Below are positions 38,381 to 38,738 of a stretch of 38,738 nt of DNA, one piece after another. This DNA is from a virus, in IMG/VR virus record IMGVR_UViG_3300005663_000115, positions 1 to 38,738 of that record, one strand, 5' to 3'. Position numbers and translations under genes: made by a program. The notes under the pieces are model-generated. The model ran no database searches and was not told the origin of the DNA. It saw nothing but the letters and a program-made list of their open reading frames with translations. Within the stretch, counting starts at the first letter, position 1. Every line of letters begins with the position of its first letter.

Positions 38381-38573
38381 CCACGGTACACCAAAGTGTG
38401 CGCGATGCAAGGGCGACCCGACTGTCGAATGCACGTGCCCAACAATCTATTTAACTACATGCCCTTGTGGCGTGCACCATGAGCATTTGAAAGAGCAAGT
38501 GTTCAAGTGCTGGAATTGTAGCAGACTTTACAAAGAACACAGCGTGATGGGGGTGAGTAATGAAATTTCTTAG
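38370..38573 (+). CDS. small multi-cysteine zinc protein
   Basis: A 67-residue protein starting at ATG 38370, 11 nt inside the preceding gene (a GTG at 38361 is also in frame). Cysteine pairs at CARC, CTC, CPCG and CWNC point to two zinc ribbons (KCARCKGDPTVECTCP, TTCPCGVHHEHL and FKCWNCSRLYKEH). It resembles other small ribbons of this genome but shares no obvious sequence with them. Its 3' end overlaps the last gene by 14 nt. Confidence 0.55.
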   Translation: MKVNHGTPKCARCKGDPTVECTCPTIYLTTCPCGVHHEHLKEQVFKCWNCSRLYKEHSVMGVSNEIS

Positions 38574-38727
38574 TGACCTAATCGAAGATGTCATAGAAAC
38601 TGGCGAAAAGATTGTACGCTCACCCCTGCGAATGTTTTGCGGTGTAGAGGAACACGAATGGGTGCAGCAACCAGATGGCTCAGTAAAATGTGCGACGTGT
38701 GCCGCAACACAAAAGATAAAACGGTGA
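38560..38727 (+). CDS. last small gene, Cys-pair protein
   Basis: A 55-residue protein from ATG 38560, overlapping the preceding gene by 14 nt, with GGGGGTGAG upstream. KFLSDLIEDVIETGEKIV is an amphipathic front helix; MFCGVEEHEWVQQPDG and VKCATCAA give one Cys/His and one CxxC pair, so zinc binding is possible. The arrangement 'C....H.W......dG..kC..C' is common in small phage proteins. Eleven non-coding bases remain before the window ends. Confidence 0.55.
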   Translation: MKFLSDLIEDVIETGEKIVRSPLRMFCGVEEHEWVQQPDGSVKCATCAATQKIKR

Positions 38728-38738
38728 GGGGTAGGGGG

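Noticed and set aside
1-38738. tRNA genes, CRISPR arrays, insertion sequences, integrase or attachment sites
   Set aside because: I looked for cloverleaf-like stretches in the gaps, regularly spaced repeats, transposase or recombinase motifs and found none; the repeats near 34800 are irregular and too short for a CRISPR array.

Overview
The window looks like a complete or nearly complete genome of a tailed, non-contractile (siphovirus-type) double-stranded DNA bacteriophage of about 38.7 kb with mid-range GC. The evidence is a full HK97-type head and tail module in the usual order, a lysis cassette with an M15 peptidase, a recombination/replication module (Sak4-like ATPase, DUF669 protein, Cas4-like nuclease, helicase, primase) and no ribosomal, tRNA or metabolic genes. 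Lysis genes with possible spanin and outer-membrane components suggest a Gram-negative host, but I cannot name it. No integrase, excisionase or clear CI-type repressor was found, so the lifestyle is open. Both ends fall between genes, and joining end to start would place a good ribosome-binding site before the first gene, so the contig is plausibly circularly permuted.

Layout. (A) 1-24572, plus strand: small genes, terminase small (910-1347) and large (1922-3436) subunits, portal, S49-type prohead protease, a 188-nt untranslated leader, major capsid protein, head-tail joining genes, tail terminator, tail tube, frameshift-type tail chaperone pair, tape measure (844 aa), a Dit-like protein with lectin-like insertions, a 1006-aa tail hub/tip protein, a cluster of fiber-like proteins carrying secretion signals, then the holin, spanin-like and endolysin genes. 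(B) 24569-31291, minus strand: Sak4-like ATPase, HNH/AP2 endonuclease, DUF669 protein, Cas4-like nuclease, a small primase-like protein, a DEAH helicase, a divergent Dam-type methyltransferase relative, and a distal RHH/zinc-protein mini-operon with its own promoter. (C) 31398-38727, plus strand: a small HNH protein, a Cro-like HTH protein, a cupin, a Prim-Pol/ATPase primase, a repeat-rich candidate origin, a VRR-NUC nuclease, a second HNH endonuclease and many tiny proteins, running towards the terminase genes if the molecule is circular.

All transcription therefore diverges from one 106-bp region (31292-31397) and converges at 24570. Genes are packed with ATGA stop/start overlaps almost everywhere, implying translational coupling. 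The most interesting observations are: an open frame without a standard start codon in the lysis cassette whose product looks like an outer-membrane beta-strand protein; a tail-chaperone frameshift whose perfect slippery heptamer is a decoy that leads to a stop codon; a TTCACC repeat region with a perfect 19-bp inverted repeat next to the primase; an apparently self-regulated RHH operon; secretory signals on four or five tail-region proteins; a Dam-family protein lacking the NPPY motif; and strong over-representation of the palindromes GAGCTC and CTCGAG.
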